DNA of 64,000 bases from Chitinophagaceae bacterium. GTDB lineage: Bacteria; Bacteroidota; Bacteroidia; Chitinophagales; Chitinophagaceae. The notes beneath the pieces are model-generated. The model searched no databases, was not told where the DNA came from, and saw only the letters and a program-made list of their open reading frames with translations. Both the position numbers and the translations under genes were made by a program. The stretch lies in contig CANGIT010000009.1 of the NCBI GenBank assembly GCA_947454155.1, forward strand, positions 1-64,000, read 5' to 3'. Below are positions 1 through 8,205 of this stretch, in pieces (the stretch's first letter is position 1; every line of letters starts with the position of its first letter).

Positions 1-635
1 CAATGCCAATGGATGTGATAGCATAGCCACTTTACATCTCACCATCAACCAACCTACTTCATCAGAAACATCTGCAACTGCTTGTGGCACTTACAACTGG
101 AATGGTATTGTTTACATAACTTCTGGTGATTATACTTTCACTGCTACCAATGCCAATGGATGTGATAGCATAGCCACTTTACATCTCACCATTCATCAAC
201 CTACCTCTTCTGAAACTTCTGCTACAACATGCGGCAGTTTCAATTGGAATGGGATTGATTACACCTCTTCTGGTGATTACACTTTCACCTCGACCAACGC
301 CAATGGTTGCGATAGTGTAGCCACTTTACATCTCACCATCAACCAACCTACTTCATCAGAAACTTCAGCGACTGCATGTGGTACTTACATTTGGAATGGT
401 ATTGTTTACACCTACTCTGGTGATTACACTTTCACCACGACCAATGCCAATGGATGCGATAGCGTAGCGACTTTACATCTCACTATTCATCAACCTACCT
501 CTTCTGAAACTTCTGCTACAACATGCGGCAGTTTCAATTGGAATGGGATTGATTACACCTCTTCTGGTGATTACACTTTCACCACGACCAACGCCAATGG
601 ATGCGATAGCTTAGCTACATTACATCTCACCATAC
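1..635 (+). repeat. 147-bp in-frame tandem repeat (49-residue module), with a 294-bp higher-order unit
   Basis: The anchor CAAyGCCAATGG recurs at 1, 148, 295, 442 and 589, giving an exact 147-bp period: four full units and a partial fifth, probably continuing upstream of the window. Alternate units are more alike than adjacent ones; for example the block starting ATTCATCAACC at 191 recurs at 485, 294 bp later. This indicates duplication of a two-unit block. All copies are in frame with the secreted protein. Confidence 0.95.
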
Positions 636-1492
636 TTCATGTGCCTGTTCAGCCGGGTCCTATATCAGGTCCTGTTACCAATCTCTGTGGCATGACGGCA
701 ACTTATTCCATTGACCCAGTTGCTTACGCAAGCTCATATCAGTGGACCTTACCTAATGGTGTTACATTAATAGCAGGGCAGGGCACTAATACAATCACTG
801 TTGCTTTCAGCAATATTCGTCCTAGATCTAATTGCAATAACAATACAAGCAACAGCATTTGTGTAAAATCAATCAATCAATGTGGTGCTTCCTCTACAAG
901 TTGCATTTCAGTTTCTTGGCAACTTACCGGTCATGTAAGCATCAATGGACCATCTGCTGTCAATTGTTCGCAAACTGTAACTTATGCTTCTACGCTTTTA
1001 ATGGGTGCCACTCGTTATCAATGGACGGTGCCAACCGGCTGGACGATTTTGACGGGGCAGGGTACAACTACCATTATTGTTAAAGCAGGCCGTGGTTCAG
1101 GCATTATTTCGGTGACACCTATGGGCAATTGCGGCAATGCTTCTACTGCAAGTATCTGTGTAAGATCATTCGGCAATTGTGGATGCCAGGATAATGGCGG
1201 ACAACAGCACCATGATGAAGGTGAACATCATGACGATGATCGTATTGCCAACAATACACAGCAAGATCTCGACTTCATCACTTATCCCAATCCTGCGGTA
1301 AATGTGCTGAATGTGAAAAGTGATAATGCGGTGATTAATTGGGTGGAAATCATAGATGCCAAAGGAAAGAAAATGTTGAGCACCAGCCATTGCAATAATA
1401 TTGGCGTGGCCGCTCTACCTTCGGGACAATACTTCATCAAAATATTTACCAGCAAGGGAACAAGAACAAAAGGCTTGCTGATCATGAGATAA
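2..1492 (+). CDS. T9SS type A sorting-domain secreted repeat protein (5' end missing)
   Basis: The reading frame is open from the left edge of the window, so only the last 496 residues are visible. Residues 1 to about 210 are tandem modules of 49 residues built round the pattern C-G-x-Y/F-x-W-N-G, then S-G-D-Y-T-F-T, then N-G-C-D-S-x-A-T-L-H-L-T. Two PKD/immunoglobulin-like segments with Y-Q-W-T follow (about residues 215-390), then a His/Asp-rich linker. The last 75 residues match the Por/T9SS type A sorting domain: YPNPA motif, a central VEIID-type strand and a terminal basic-hydrophobic strand (GLLIMR). Proteins with this tail cross the outer membrane through the type IX system and are released or anchored with the tail removed. 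The function of the mature protein (adhesin or matrix component) is not visible. A strong terminator follows the stop. Confidence 0.9.
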   Translation, partial: NANGCDSIATLHLTINQPTSSETSATACGTYNWNGIVYITSGDYTFTATNANGCDSIATLHLTIHQPTSSETSATTCGSFNWNGIDYTSSGDYTFTSTNANGCDSVATLHLTINQPTSSETSATACGTYIWNGIVYTYSGDYTFTTTNANGCDSVATLHLTIHQPTSSETSATTCGSFNWNGIDYTSSGDYTFTTTNANGCDSLATLHLTILHVPVQPGPISGPVTNLCGMTATYSIDPVAYASSYQWTLPNGVTLIAGQGTNTITVAFSNIRPRSNCNNNTSNSICVKSINQCGASSTSCISVSWQLTGHVSINGPSAVNCSQTVTYASTLLMGATRYQWTVPTGWTILTGQGTTTIIVKAGRGSGIISVTPMGNCGNASTASICVRSFGNCGCQDNGGQQHHDEGEHHDDDRIANNTQQDLDFITYPNPAVNVLNVKSDNAVINWVEIIDAKGKKMLSTSHCNNIGVAALPSGQYFIKIFTSKGTRTKGLLIMR

Positions 1493-1511
1493 ATCATCAT
1501 TCAAAATATGT

Positions 1512-1543
1512 CAAAGGGAGTTTCGGCTCCCTTTGTTTTTTTT
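1512..1543 (+). terminator. Rho-independent terminator
   Basis: A nine-base stem CAAAGGGAG / CTCCCTTTG with a six-base loop is followed by a run of T. It sits 20 bases after the stop of the T9SS cargo gene and isolates it from the carboxylase gene downstream. Confidence 0.9.
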
Positions 1544-1589
1544 ATTTAAGCAGTACGCTTAATTTGCACCCATTGTAAAAATAATTTCT

Positions 1590-3218
1590 ATGGATTTAGC
1601 ATTCAATAAAAACGAAGACGCTTTGAAAATGGCCTGGAGTCAAGTGCGACAAAAACTTGAAATCATTGAGCAAGGCGGTGGTCTTAAAGCGGCAGCCAAA
1701 CAAAAAGAAAGAAACAAGCTCACCGCACGCGAACGTTTGGACTATCTTTTGGATGAAGGCAAGCCATTCATAGAAATTGGGGCTTTTGCCGGCTATGAAA
1801 TGTATCCCGAACATGGCGGATGTCCGGCTGGTGGTACTGTCAGCGGCATTGGATACATCAGTGGAAGACAATGCGTAATTGTTGCCAACGACCAAACCGT
1901 AAAAGCTGGCGCCTGGTTTCCGATCACAGGCAAGAAAAACTTGCGCATGCAGGAAATCGCCATGGAAAACAATCTGCCAATCATTTATCTGGTAGACAGT
2001 GCAGGCGTGTTCCTACCCATGCAGGATGAGATTTTTCCAGACAAAGAAAACTTCGGACGTATCTTCAGAAACAACGCCAAAATGAGTGCGATGGGCATAA
2101 CACAGATTGCGGTGGTTACGGGTGCCTGTGTGGCCGGAGGCGCTTATCTGCCTATCATGAGTGATGAGACCATCATGGTGGAAAATGCAGGATCCATTTT
2201 TTTAGCCGGACCTTATCTGGTGAAAGCGGCTATTGGTGAAGATGTGGATGCTGAAACTTTGGGAGGAGCGGTTACCCATACCGAACTCTCAGGCATCGCC
2301 GATTATAAATTCAAAACCGAGCAAGAATGTCTTGATAAGGTAAAACACATTATGGCCAAACTTGGCCCTGCACAACTGGCCGGTTTTAATCAGGTTCAAA
2401 CATTGCCGCCTGCAAAAAATGAAACCGACATCTGGGGTATCCTCAGCGAAAACAACAGCAAGCCGTACGACATGTTGCAGCTGATTGACTGTATTGTTGA
2501 TGCCTACAGTTTTGATGAATTTAAAAAAGATTATGGGAAGACTATCGTATGCGGATATGCGCGTGTGGAAGGATGGGCTGTGGGCATTGTGGCTAACCAA
2601 AGACTGATCATCAAAAATAAAAAAGGAGAAATGCAACTGGGTGGTGTTATTTATAATGACAGTGCCGACAAAGCCGCCCGTTTTATCATGAATTGCAATC
2701 AAAAAAAGATTCCATTGGTTTTTCTGCAAGATGTAACCGGATTCATGGTGGGAAGCAGAAGCGAGCATTCCGGCATTATCAAGGACGGCGCCAAGCTTGT
2801 TAATGCTGTTGCCAATTCTGTGGTGCCTAAAATCACCATCATCGTCGGCAATTCATATGGCGCCGGTAATTATGCCATGTGCGGAAAGGCCTATGATCCG
2901 CGACTGATTTATGCCTGGCCTTCAGCTAAAATTGCTGTAATGGGTGGCGAACAGGCCGCCAAAACCATGTTGCAAATTCAGGTGGCCGCCATGAAAGCCA
3001 AAGGAAAAGAAGTGACTGCAGAAGAGGAAAATGAATTGCTGACCAAGATAACGGACAACTATACCCACCAAACCACGCCGTTTTATGCGGCTGCCCGTTT
3101 ATGGGTGGATGCTATCATTCGTCCTTCCGACACCAGGATGATCATTGCTGAAGCCATTCATGCCGCCAATCATAACCCTGAAATACCGACTTTCAAAACC
3201 GGAGTTTTTCAAGTGTAA
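1590..3218 (+). CDS. Acyl-CoA carboxylase carboxyltransferase (beta) subunit, methylcrotonoyl-CoA carboxylase-like
   Basis: The 542-residue protein has both crotonase-like carboxyltransferase halves. The N half (about 60-265) has GGTVSGIGYISGR, FGRIFRNNAKMSAMG and GACVAGGAYLP. The C half (about 290-520) has VFLQDVTGFMVG, KITIIVGNSYGAGNYAMCG and AVMGGEQAA. The FGRIF-N-x-A-x-MSA stretch and the length resemble the beta subunit of 3-methylcrotonyl-CoA carboxylase (leucine degradation) more than the propionyl-CoA enzyme, but substrate cannot be fixed from sequence. It would transfer carboxyl from biotin to the acyl-CoA. The biotin carboxylase/BCCP partner is not in this window. An HMG-CoA lyase gene, needed later in leucine breakdown, lies at 50755. 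ATG start; RNase HI follows 33 bases downstream. Confidence 0.9.
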   Translation: MDLAFNKNEDALKMAWSQVRQKLEIIEQGGGLKAAAKQKERNKLTARERLDYLLDEGKPFIEIGAFAGYEMYPEHGGCPAGGTVSGIGYISGRQCVIVANDQTVKAGAWFPITGKKNLRMQEIAMENNLPIIYLVDSAGVFLPMQDEIFPDKENFGRIFRNNAKMSAMGITQIAVVTGACVAGGAYLPIMSDETIMVENAGSIFLAGPYLVKAAIGEDVDAETLGGAVTHTELSGIADYKFKTEQECLDKVKHIMAKLGPAQLAGFNQVQTLPPAKNETDIWGILSENNSKPYDMLQLIDCIVDAYSFDEFKKDYGKTIVCGYARVEGWAVGIVANQRLIIKNKKGEMQLGGVIYNDSADKAARFIMNCNQKKIPLVFLQDVTGFMVGSRSEHSGIIKDGAKLVNAVANSVVPKITIIVGNSYGAGNYAMCGKAYDPRLIYAWPSAKIAVMGGEQAAKTMLQIQVAAMKAKGKEVTAEEENELLTKITDNYTHQTTPFYAAARLWVDAIIRPSDTRMIIAEAIHAANHNPEIPTFKTGVFQV

Positions 3219-3251
3219 GTAAAAATTTACCCATCTAATAATCCATCATCA

Positions 3252-3722
3252 TTGTCGCACATCACTATTTATACAGACGGATCGGCACGTGGCAACCCGG
3301 GCAGAGGAGGCTATGGGGTAATCATGATGTTTGCTGGCGTTGCTAAAGAATTATCGGCAGGCTACAGACTTACCACCAACAACCGAATGGAGTTGCTGGC
3401 AGTGATTACAGCCTTGAAAGCACTGAAAAAACATGAACTGCCTGTGCATATTTACTCCGACAGTCAATATGTGGTTAAAGCCATTGAAGAAGGCTGGCTG
3501 CACAATTGGATCAAGACCGGATTCAAAGGCGGTAAGAAAAACAGGGATCTTTGGGAAGAATATTACCGTCTGTCCAAAATGGTGAAAGTTAAAATGATAT
3601 GGGTGAAAGGTCATGCTACCAATCCTTTCAACAATCGATGCGATGAGCTGGCTACTGCTGCCGCTGATGGCGGCCATCTGCTGGTGGACGAAGGTTACGA
3701 AAAAGAGAATCCATTTCAATAA
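3252..3722 (+). CDS. rnhA: Ribonuclease HI
   Basis: This cleaves the RNA strand of RNA-DNA hybrids (primer and R-loop removal). The 156 residues carry the four acidic active-site positions in their usual context: YTDGSARGNPG (first Asp), NRMELLAV (Glu), YSDSQYV (second Asp) and NNRCDELA (last Asp). The basic WIKTGFKGGKKNRDLW segment matches the handle region of the classic bacterial enzyme. The only start that keeps the first beta strand is a TTG at 3252; no ATG or GTG lies in frame nearby upstream, and the next Met would remove the first catalytic Asp. A terminator follows directly. Confidence 0.96.
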   Translation: MSHITIYTDGSARGNPGRGGYGVIMMFAGVAKELSAGYRLTTNNRMELLAVITALKALKKHELPVHIYSDSQYVVKAIEEGWLHNWIKTGFKGGKKNRDLWEEYYRLSKMVKVKMIWVKGHATNPFNNRCDELATAAADGGHLLVDEGYEKENPFQ

Positions 3723-3745
3723 AAAAGACCCGCATGGGGTCTTTT
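3723..3745. terminator. Bidirectional terminator between convergent genes
   Basis: A perfect nine-base stem AAAAGACCC / GGGTCTTTT with a five-base loop has A and T runs on the two flanks. It begins at the rnhA stop codon and faces the end of the minus-strand gene at 3777, so it can serve both. Confidence 0.88.
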
Positions 3746-3776
3746 TGTTATCGTTTCAAACTATAGAATTTGTTGT

Positions 3777-4328
3777 TTAAGAACGCACAGCAGCCAATGA
3801 TTTGTATTTTGTCATTACAAAAGCATAACCGCCGAACAAAATCACATTAAAGCAAAGGTCATTCAGCAAGCTGTTTTTGATGAAAGGAATACCAGCCACC
3901 ATGCAATTGAACCAGCCATTCAAATCTTTAGTGTATGTAAGCATGGTATCAAAAAGGAATACATTGGTATTGCTCAATACATAAAAAAGAAGCGATGTCA
4001 GCAGAGAAAATCCTACCACATTCAACCAGTTGATTTTTTTCATGCCGAAACCTAAGCAGGTGACCAGCAGTAGTGATGCATAGTTGCCCAGCTGCGACAT
4101 GCCGTAAAATCCTTGGGCCACACCTGTTATTTCCAGCATCAAGTCAGAAGCCAACATAGCGAATAAAGGCATGGCTAATGCCCATCTTTTATCTTTGACG
4201 ACTACACCGCTGAACAGCGAGATGGCGATAATCGGATTGATGCTGTGAGGAAAAGTAACCACTTTGAGCAATGCAGCAATGGAGATCAGCACAGATCCCA
4301 AAATAATATTTGACTTTTTTTGATTCAT
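3777..4328 (-). CDS. DUF6580 family integral membrane protein
   Basis: About 183 residues with five or six hydrophobic segments. The NPIIAISLFSG motif after the first membrane span and the SDLMLE motif are the features I associate with the DUF6580 family, which is common in Bacteroidota. Function is unknown; the topology resembles small substrate-binding (S-component-like) transport proteins, but that is only a resemblance. An upstream in-frame start at 4403 exists, but a consensus -7 box on this strand (4346-4353) lies inside that extension, so the ATG at 4328 is preferred. The gene is divergent from yraN. Confidence 0.75.
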   Translation of the reverse strand: MNQKKSNIILGSVLISIAALLKVVTFPHSINPIIAISLFSGVVVKDKRWALAMPLFAMLASDLMLEITGVAQGFYGMSQLGNYASLLLVTCLGFGMKKINWLNVVGFSLLTSLLFYVLSNTNVFLFDTMLTYTKDLNGWFNCMVAGIPFIKNSLLNDLCFNVILFGGYAFVMTKYKSLAAVRS

Positions 4329-4345
4329 TAGTAACCGGTTTTGGA

Positions 4346-4353
4346 CAAAAGTA
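4346..4353 (-). promoter_or_regulatory. Bacteroidota -7 box (TACTTTTG)
   Basis: The minus strand reads TACTTTTG, matching TAnnTTTG, 17 bases before the ATG at 4328. It lies within the longer alternative reading frame and therefore supports the shorter start. I see no clear -33 element. Confidence 0.55.
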
Positions 4354-4424
4354 AGGAATTCAAACCTTGTTTTTTCATTCCTTTTCAACGCTTTTTTCCT
4401 CATGGTGTTAATATCGGCCGCTTT

Positions 4425-4432
4425 TACATTTG
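4425..4432 (+). promoter_or_regulatory. Bacteroidota -7 box (TACATTTG)
   Basis: TACATTTG ends only three bases before the ATG of yraN at 4436. If used, the mRNA would be leaderless or nearly so. Confidence 0.5.
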
Positions 4433-4435
4433 AAG

Positions 4436-4786
4436 ATGGCTACACATAACTTAACAGGTCAAAAAGGAGAGCAACTGGCTGTGGATTATTTCCAATCAAA
4501 CGGCTATCGATTGTTGCACAGTAATTGGAGAACAAGTCATTGGGAAATCGATATTATAGCTACAAAAAACGGCATCCTGCATTTTATTGAAGTCAAAACA
4601 AAAACATCCAATTATCATGGCTTTCCGGAAGATGAAGTATCCGTCAAAAAATTCAAATGGCTGGTGCAGGCCGCAGAAGCTTATCTCTACCTACATCCGC
4701 AATGGCAAAGAATTCAATACGACATTTTAGCCATCACCTTACAACCTAAATTGAGTTTCTTTCTGATTGAAGATGTGTATTTGTAA
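4436..4786 (+). CDS. YraN/UPF0102 family endonuclease-like protein
   Basis: The 116-residue protein has the family pattern: G-Q-K-G-E-Q-L-A near the N terminus, then W-E-I-D-I-I-A and F-I-E-V-K-T-K, which form the PD-(D/E)XK-like core (Asp, Glu, Lys), and V-S-V-K-K-F-K-W later. The family is almost universal in bacteria and resembles Holliday-junction resolvases, but its role is not established. The frame can be extended to a TTG at 4430; the ATG at 4436 directly after a -7 box fits better. It is divergent from the DUF6580 gene. Confidence 0.88.
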   Translation: MATHNLTGQKGEQLAVDYFQSNGYRLLHSNWRTSHWEIDIIATKNGILHFIEVKTKTSNYHGFPEDEVSVKKFKWLVQAAEAYLYLHPQWQRIQYDILAITLQPKLSFFLIEDVYL

Positions 4787-4838
4787 GGGAAGGTTTTGCA
4801 AGTTTGGATATTGCAATAATTATTAAAGAAAAATTGAG

Positions 4839-5339
4839 TTAAACACTTACTTTTTCCATCATTTTTTCTACCAAACGAAATGTGGCCGGACAATAATCAA
4901 TATTCTGTTTATGGATATAAGCATATTCTTCCCACTTTCTTTTGGTTAGATGTGGAAAGCCTGAGCAATCTTCCGGACGAATGGCATAGATGGAACATTT
5001 GTTGTCTTCGAGATTAAGAAACTGGCAGGGTTGGGTTTTATTCACCAGATCCTTGTTGCTGTCTTTTTTCAACCATTGCTTTTTGAATTCTTCCGGTGTT
5101 TGCTTGAAATGAGCAGAGATGCGTTTCAGGTCTTTTTCCGTGAAAGTGGGTGTCATTTTCTTGCAGCAATTCGCGCAACTCAAACAATCTACTTCCGCCC
5201 ATACTTCTTTGGCCAAAACAGGCGTCAACTGGTCGATTCCTTTGGGTGTGTTCTTTTCTGTTTTGTTGAGGAACTGACGAAATGATTTTCTGTGATGAGC
5301 GAGTTTGCTGCGGAAAGATCTGAAATTTACGGGCTGCAT
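4839..5339 (-). CDS. YkgJ family cysteine-cluster protein
   Basis: The 166-residue protein has the family signature C-x2-C-x2-C-C (CLSCANCC) near residue 55, followed by C-x-F, C-S-I-Y, R-P-x-D-C-x-G-F-P and a late Cys. These cysteines are thought to bind a metal, possibly zinc or iron-sulfur. The N terminus is basic and helical. Function is unknown. It is convergent with yraN and divergent from xerD. ATG start. Confidence 0.88.
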   Translation of the reverse strand: MQPVNFRSFRSKLAHHRKSFRQFLNKTEKNTPKGIDQLTPVLAKEVWAEVDCLSCANCCKKMTPTFTEKDLKRISAHFKQTPEEFKKQWLKKDSNKDLVNKTQPCQFLNLEDNKCSIYAIRPEDCSGFPHLTKRKWEEYAYIHKQNIDYCPATFRLVEKMMEKVSV

Positions 5340-5426
5340 GAATTGATTTATGTTGATGAAAATGCGGAACGAAAATAATGTTTAATTAAATTGTATGCTC
5401 AATCATCATTCAAAACATTTCAAATA

Positions 5427-6326
5427 ATGTGGGAACCTTATAAAAAAGGATTCAAGGCCTGGTTGCAGCTGGAGAAGTCTTTATCGGACAATTCCGTTGA
5501 GGCTTACCTGCACGATATCAGTTTGCTTACCCAGTTTTTAATGATGCGGAATGACACCCAAACGCCTTCCGATATTACCCTTGCCGACCTTGAGCATTTT
5601 CTGAAATGGATCCACGAACTGGGAATGACGGCCACATCACAGGCCAGAATCATCTCCGGCTTAAGAAGTTTTTACAAATATTGTCTGCTCGAACAAATTG
5701 CTACTGTCGACCCTACAGTATTGCTGGAGTCTCCCAAGCTGAAAAGATTATTGCCTGATACTTTGTCTTATGAAGAAATAGAGAAAATCATCGGGGCCAT
5801 AGATTTAAGTACGCCCGAAGGCGAACGGAACAAAGCCATCTTCGAAACCATGTATAGTTGTGGATTGCGTGTAAGCGAGGTGGTGAATTTAAGAATCAGT
5901 TCTTTGTATCTAGATGTGGGATTCATCAAAGTGATTGGGAAGGGGGATAAGCAAAGATTGGTTCCTATAGGTTCAGATGCCATCAAGCATATCAACATCT
6001 ACAGAAATGCTGTTCGCAATCAGATGAGTGTGGTGAAAGGCTTTGAAGACATCCTCTTTCTCAATAGAAGAGGAAAATCGCTGACCCGTGTGATGATATT
6101 TTTAATATTGAAGGCTTTGGTGAAAAAAGCAGGCATCCATAAAAACATCTCTCCGCATACTTTCCGTCATTCATTTGCCACACATCTGGTAGAAGGTGGT
6201 GCCGACCTGAGGGCCGTACAGGAAATGCTGGGCCACGAAAGCATCACCACAACAGAAATATACACCCATCTCGACAGAGATTTCCTGCGGTCTACTTTAC
6301 AGCAATATCATCCCGCGTTTAAATAA
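5427..6326 (+). CDS. xerD: Tyrosine recombinase XerD
   Basis: The 299-residue protein has an N-terminal SAM-like DNA-binding domain (about 1-90) and a C-terminal catalytic domain. All catalytic residues are visible: Arg in GLRVSEV, Lys in GKGDKQR, H-x-x-R in HTFRHSFATHL, the second His in LGHESITTTEIY and the Tyr in IYTHLD. With XerC it resolves chromosome dimers at dif. Length, single copy and surrounding core genes argue for the housekeeping enzyme rather than a mobile-element integrase. A TTG at 5391 would add 12 residues; the ATG at 5427 gives the normal length. Confidence 0.92.
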   Translation: MWEPYKKGFKAWLQLEKSLSDNSVEAYLHDISLLTQFLMMRNDTQTPSDITLADLEHFLKWIHELGMTATSQARIISGLRSFYKYCLLEQIATVDPTVLLESPKLKRLLPDTLSYEEIEKIIGAIDLSTPEGERNKAIFETMYSCGLRVSEVVNLRISSLYLDVGFIKVIGKGDKQRLVPIGSDAIKHINIYRNAVRNQMSVVKGFEDILFLNRRGKSLTRVMIFLILKALVKKAGIHKNISPHTFRHSFATHLVEGGADLRAVQEMLGHESITTTEIYTHLDRDFLRSTLQQYHPAFK

Positions 6327-6374
6327 TGTAGTAATGATGGAGAGAAAAATACCGAGCGATGTGTTGATTTGTCA

Positions 6375-7121
6375 TCAACGGCTCATGTTCTTTTTGTAAT
6401 CTGCCTGTAGGCTATATTTTCTGAGTTTGAGTACGCCCAATACGCCTTCTTTGATGATGCCTTTATTCATTTTACTGGCGCCCAGTTTTCTGTCGATGAA
6501 GGTGATAGGCACTTCCTGAATGGTAAACCCGAGTTTCCAGGCGGTGAATTTCATTTCTATCTGAAACGCATAACCGATGAAATGAATGTTGTCGAGATTG
6601 ATTTTTTCGAGTACTTCTCTGCGATAGCAAACAAATCCTGCCGTGGGATCCATCACAGGCATGCCGGTGATGATGCGGGTATAAAGCGATGCCCCTTTGG
6701 ATAATAAAATTCTGTCGGCGGGCCAGTTTTCAACGGCTCCTTGTTTGATGTAGCGCGAACCCACCGACACACCGGCTCCGGATGCGCAAGCTTCATACAA
6801 TCTGATCAGGTCTTTCGGATTATGAGAAAAATCGGCATCCATCTCAAAAATAAATTGGTAACCTCTGCTGAGGCACCATTTGAATCCGTGGATATAGGCA
6901 GTGCCTAAACCCAATTTGCCTTTTCTTTCTTCTAAAAACAATCGACCCGGGTATTTGGGGAAAAGTGAACGAACGATATTGGCTGTTCCATCTGGAGAAC
7001 CATCATCAATGATCAACACATGGAATTGATGTTCCTGGCTCAAAACGGCATCAATGATAGAAACAATATTCTCTTTCTCGTTGTAAGTGGGTATGATGAC
7101 TACTTTTTCCAAATCCTTCAA
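6375..7121 (-). CDS. Polyprenol monophosphomannose synthase-like glycosyltransferase (GT2)
   Basis: The 248-residue protein has the GT2 fold of the DPM1 group: IIPTYNEKENI, IIDDGSPDGT, the metal-binding EMDADFSHNP, VGSRY and the late FIDRKLGASKM. It likely transfers mannose or another hexose from a nucleotide sugar to polyprenyl phosphate at the inner face of the cytoplasmic membrane. No transmembrane C-terminal extension is present, so it is the short soluble form. The only plausible start is TTG at 7121, directly before KDLEKVVIIPTYNE. It lies 31 bases after the exonuclease gene on the same strand. Confidence 0.9.
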   Translation of the reverse strand: MKDLEKVVIIPTYNEKENIVSIIDAVLSQEHQFHVLIIDDGSPDGTANIVRSLFPKYPGRLFLEERKGKLGLGTAYIHGFKWCLSRGYQFIFEMDADFSHNPKDLIRLYEACASGAGVSVGSRYIKQGAVENWPADRILLSKGASLYTRIITGMPVMDPTAGFVCYRREVLEKINLDNIHFIGYAFQIEMKFTAWKLGFTIQEVPITFIDRKLGASKMNKGIIKEGVLGVLKLRKYSLQADYKKNMSR

Positions 7122-7152
7122 CCTTTGTTGTTAATACAGAAATAAGGGGCGA

Positions 7153-7923
7153 CTAATTGTTTTTCAAATAAACCCTGTTCATGATTTCGGTGAGCTTCAT
7201 TTTGGTATGCAAGGGGAAATCGCCGCGCATCATCCAATCGTAATATTGCGGTTCCGACTTCAACACCTCACTCACCGAACGGCCTTTGTATTTGCCGAAA
7301 TTGAAAACTTCCACGCCACGGTCATCGTAAGAAAACCTTCTGGCATAATCCACAATTTTTTCTTCGCCTATTACCCCAAGAATGGAACTTACGGAATTGC
7401 CCAGCTGAGCATATCTTTCCACCTGAGCTTCCAGCACATCGATGGTGGCACTCACATCGGCTTCTGCACTATGTGCATTTTCCAGTTCTTTGGCACAATA
7501 ATATTTATACGCAGCAGAAAGTGTACGGGGTTCCATGGTATAGAAAATATGCTGCACGTCTATCATCTTTCTGTTACTCAGGTCTACATCCATCTCGGCA
7601 CGAAGAAATTCTTCCATCAACATGGGGATGTCGAATCGGTTGCTGTTGTAACCGCCCAGATCGCAGTTGTCGAGAAATTGTTTGATTTCATTGGCTGCTT
7701 GTTTGAAAGTAGGAGCATCCTTCACCATTTCATCGGTGATGCCATGAATATCGCTGGAGGCCTTGGGTATACTCATTTCGGGATTGATGAGCTTTCGCTT
7801 CACCTGACGTGTTTGATCGGGATTGAGTTTGATGATGGCGATTTCAACAATACGGTCGGAGGAAAGGCTGATACCAGTGGTTTCCAGGTCAATAAAGGCC
7901 AGGGGCCGGGTTAATTCAAGCAT
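7153..7923 (-). CDS. DnaQ-like 3'-5' exonuclease (DEDDh)
   Basis: The first 175 residues are an exonuclease domain of the Pol III epsilon family: F-I-D-L-E-T-T-G (metal-binding Asp and Glu), IHGITDEMV, GGYNSNRFD and the HSAEADVSAT motif with the general-base His and last Asp. The C-terminal 70 residues contain FNFGKYKGRSV and PQYYDWMMRGDFP, which resemble the small DUF3820-type module found behind such domains in Bacteroidota. It may act in proofreading or repair; it is a stand-alone protein, not fused to a polymerase. ATG start. Confidence 0.9.
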   Translation of the reverse strand: MLELTRPLAFIDLETTGISLSSDRIVEIAIIKLNPDQTRQVKRKLINPEMSIPKASSDIHGITDEMVKDAPTFKQAANEIKQFLDNCDLGGYNSNRFDIPMLMEEFLRAEMDVDLSNRKMIDVQHIFYTMEPRTLSAAYKYYCAKELENAHSAEADVSATIDVLEAQVERYAQLGNSVSSILGVIGEEKIVDYARRFSYDDRGVEVFNFGKYKGRSVSEVLKSEPQYYDWMMRGDFPLHTKMKLTEIMNRVYLKNN

Positions 7924-8041
7924 TTTGATCTTATATAAGTATATCTGAAATTGGAAAGGTGATTAAAGGTATCGGATTATTTTAATCTTTTCGGCTTCAA
8001 AAGTAATATTTTGAAATGTTATTCGTTTATTAATTTGTCGC

Positions 8042-8049
8042 TAACTTTG
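8042..8049 (+). promoter_or_regulatory. Bacteroidota -7 box (TAACTTTG)
   Basis: TAACTTTG is a perfect TAnnTTTG match, 26 bases before the ATG of the small lipoprotein. It probably drives the lipoprotein and ytxJ pair. No well-spaced -33 TTTG is obvious. Confidence 0.65.
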
Positions 8050-8075
8050 TTCAACCCAAAAAAAACTGAAAAATC

Positions 8076-8192
8076 ATGAAAAAATCAATCCTGGCTTTAC
8101 TCTTTATCGCTTTAGCGGCTGCAACACTTACCAGTTGTGGCACTAGTCGCAGATCAGGCTGTCCCGCACAGGCCATGCTTAACAGAGGATAA
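8076..8192 (+). CDS. Small lipoprotein, 38 residues
   Basis: ATG followed by two lysines, a hydrophobic stretch and the lipobox L-T-S-C (Cys21) gives a clear lipoprotein signal peptide. The mature part would be only 18 residues (CGTSRRSGCPAQAMLNRG), with a second Cys at position 29. It has its own -7 box and ends 13 bases before the YtxJ-like gene, so the two are probably co-transcribed. Small Bacteroidota lipoproteins of this type exist but I know of no function. The coding call rests on the signal peptide, promoter and operon spacing, because the frame is too short for statistics. Confidence 0.72.
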   Translation: MKKSILALLFIALAAATLTSCGTSRRSGCPAQAMLNRG

Positions 8193-8205
8193 AAACCAAA
8201 CCAAC

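Noticed and set aside
2289..2768. Minus-strand frame of 159 codons
   Set aside because: It lies wholly inside the carboxyltransferase gene and shows no family features.
5427..6326. XerD-like recombinase as the integrase of a mobile element
   Set aside because: Its length and motifs match housekeeping XerD, and no attachment-site repeats or element genes flank it.
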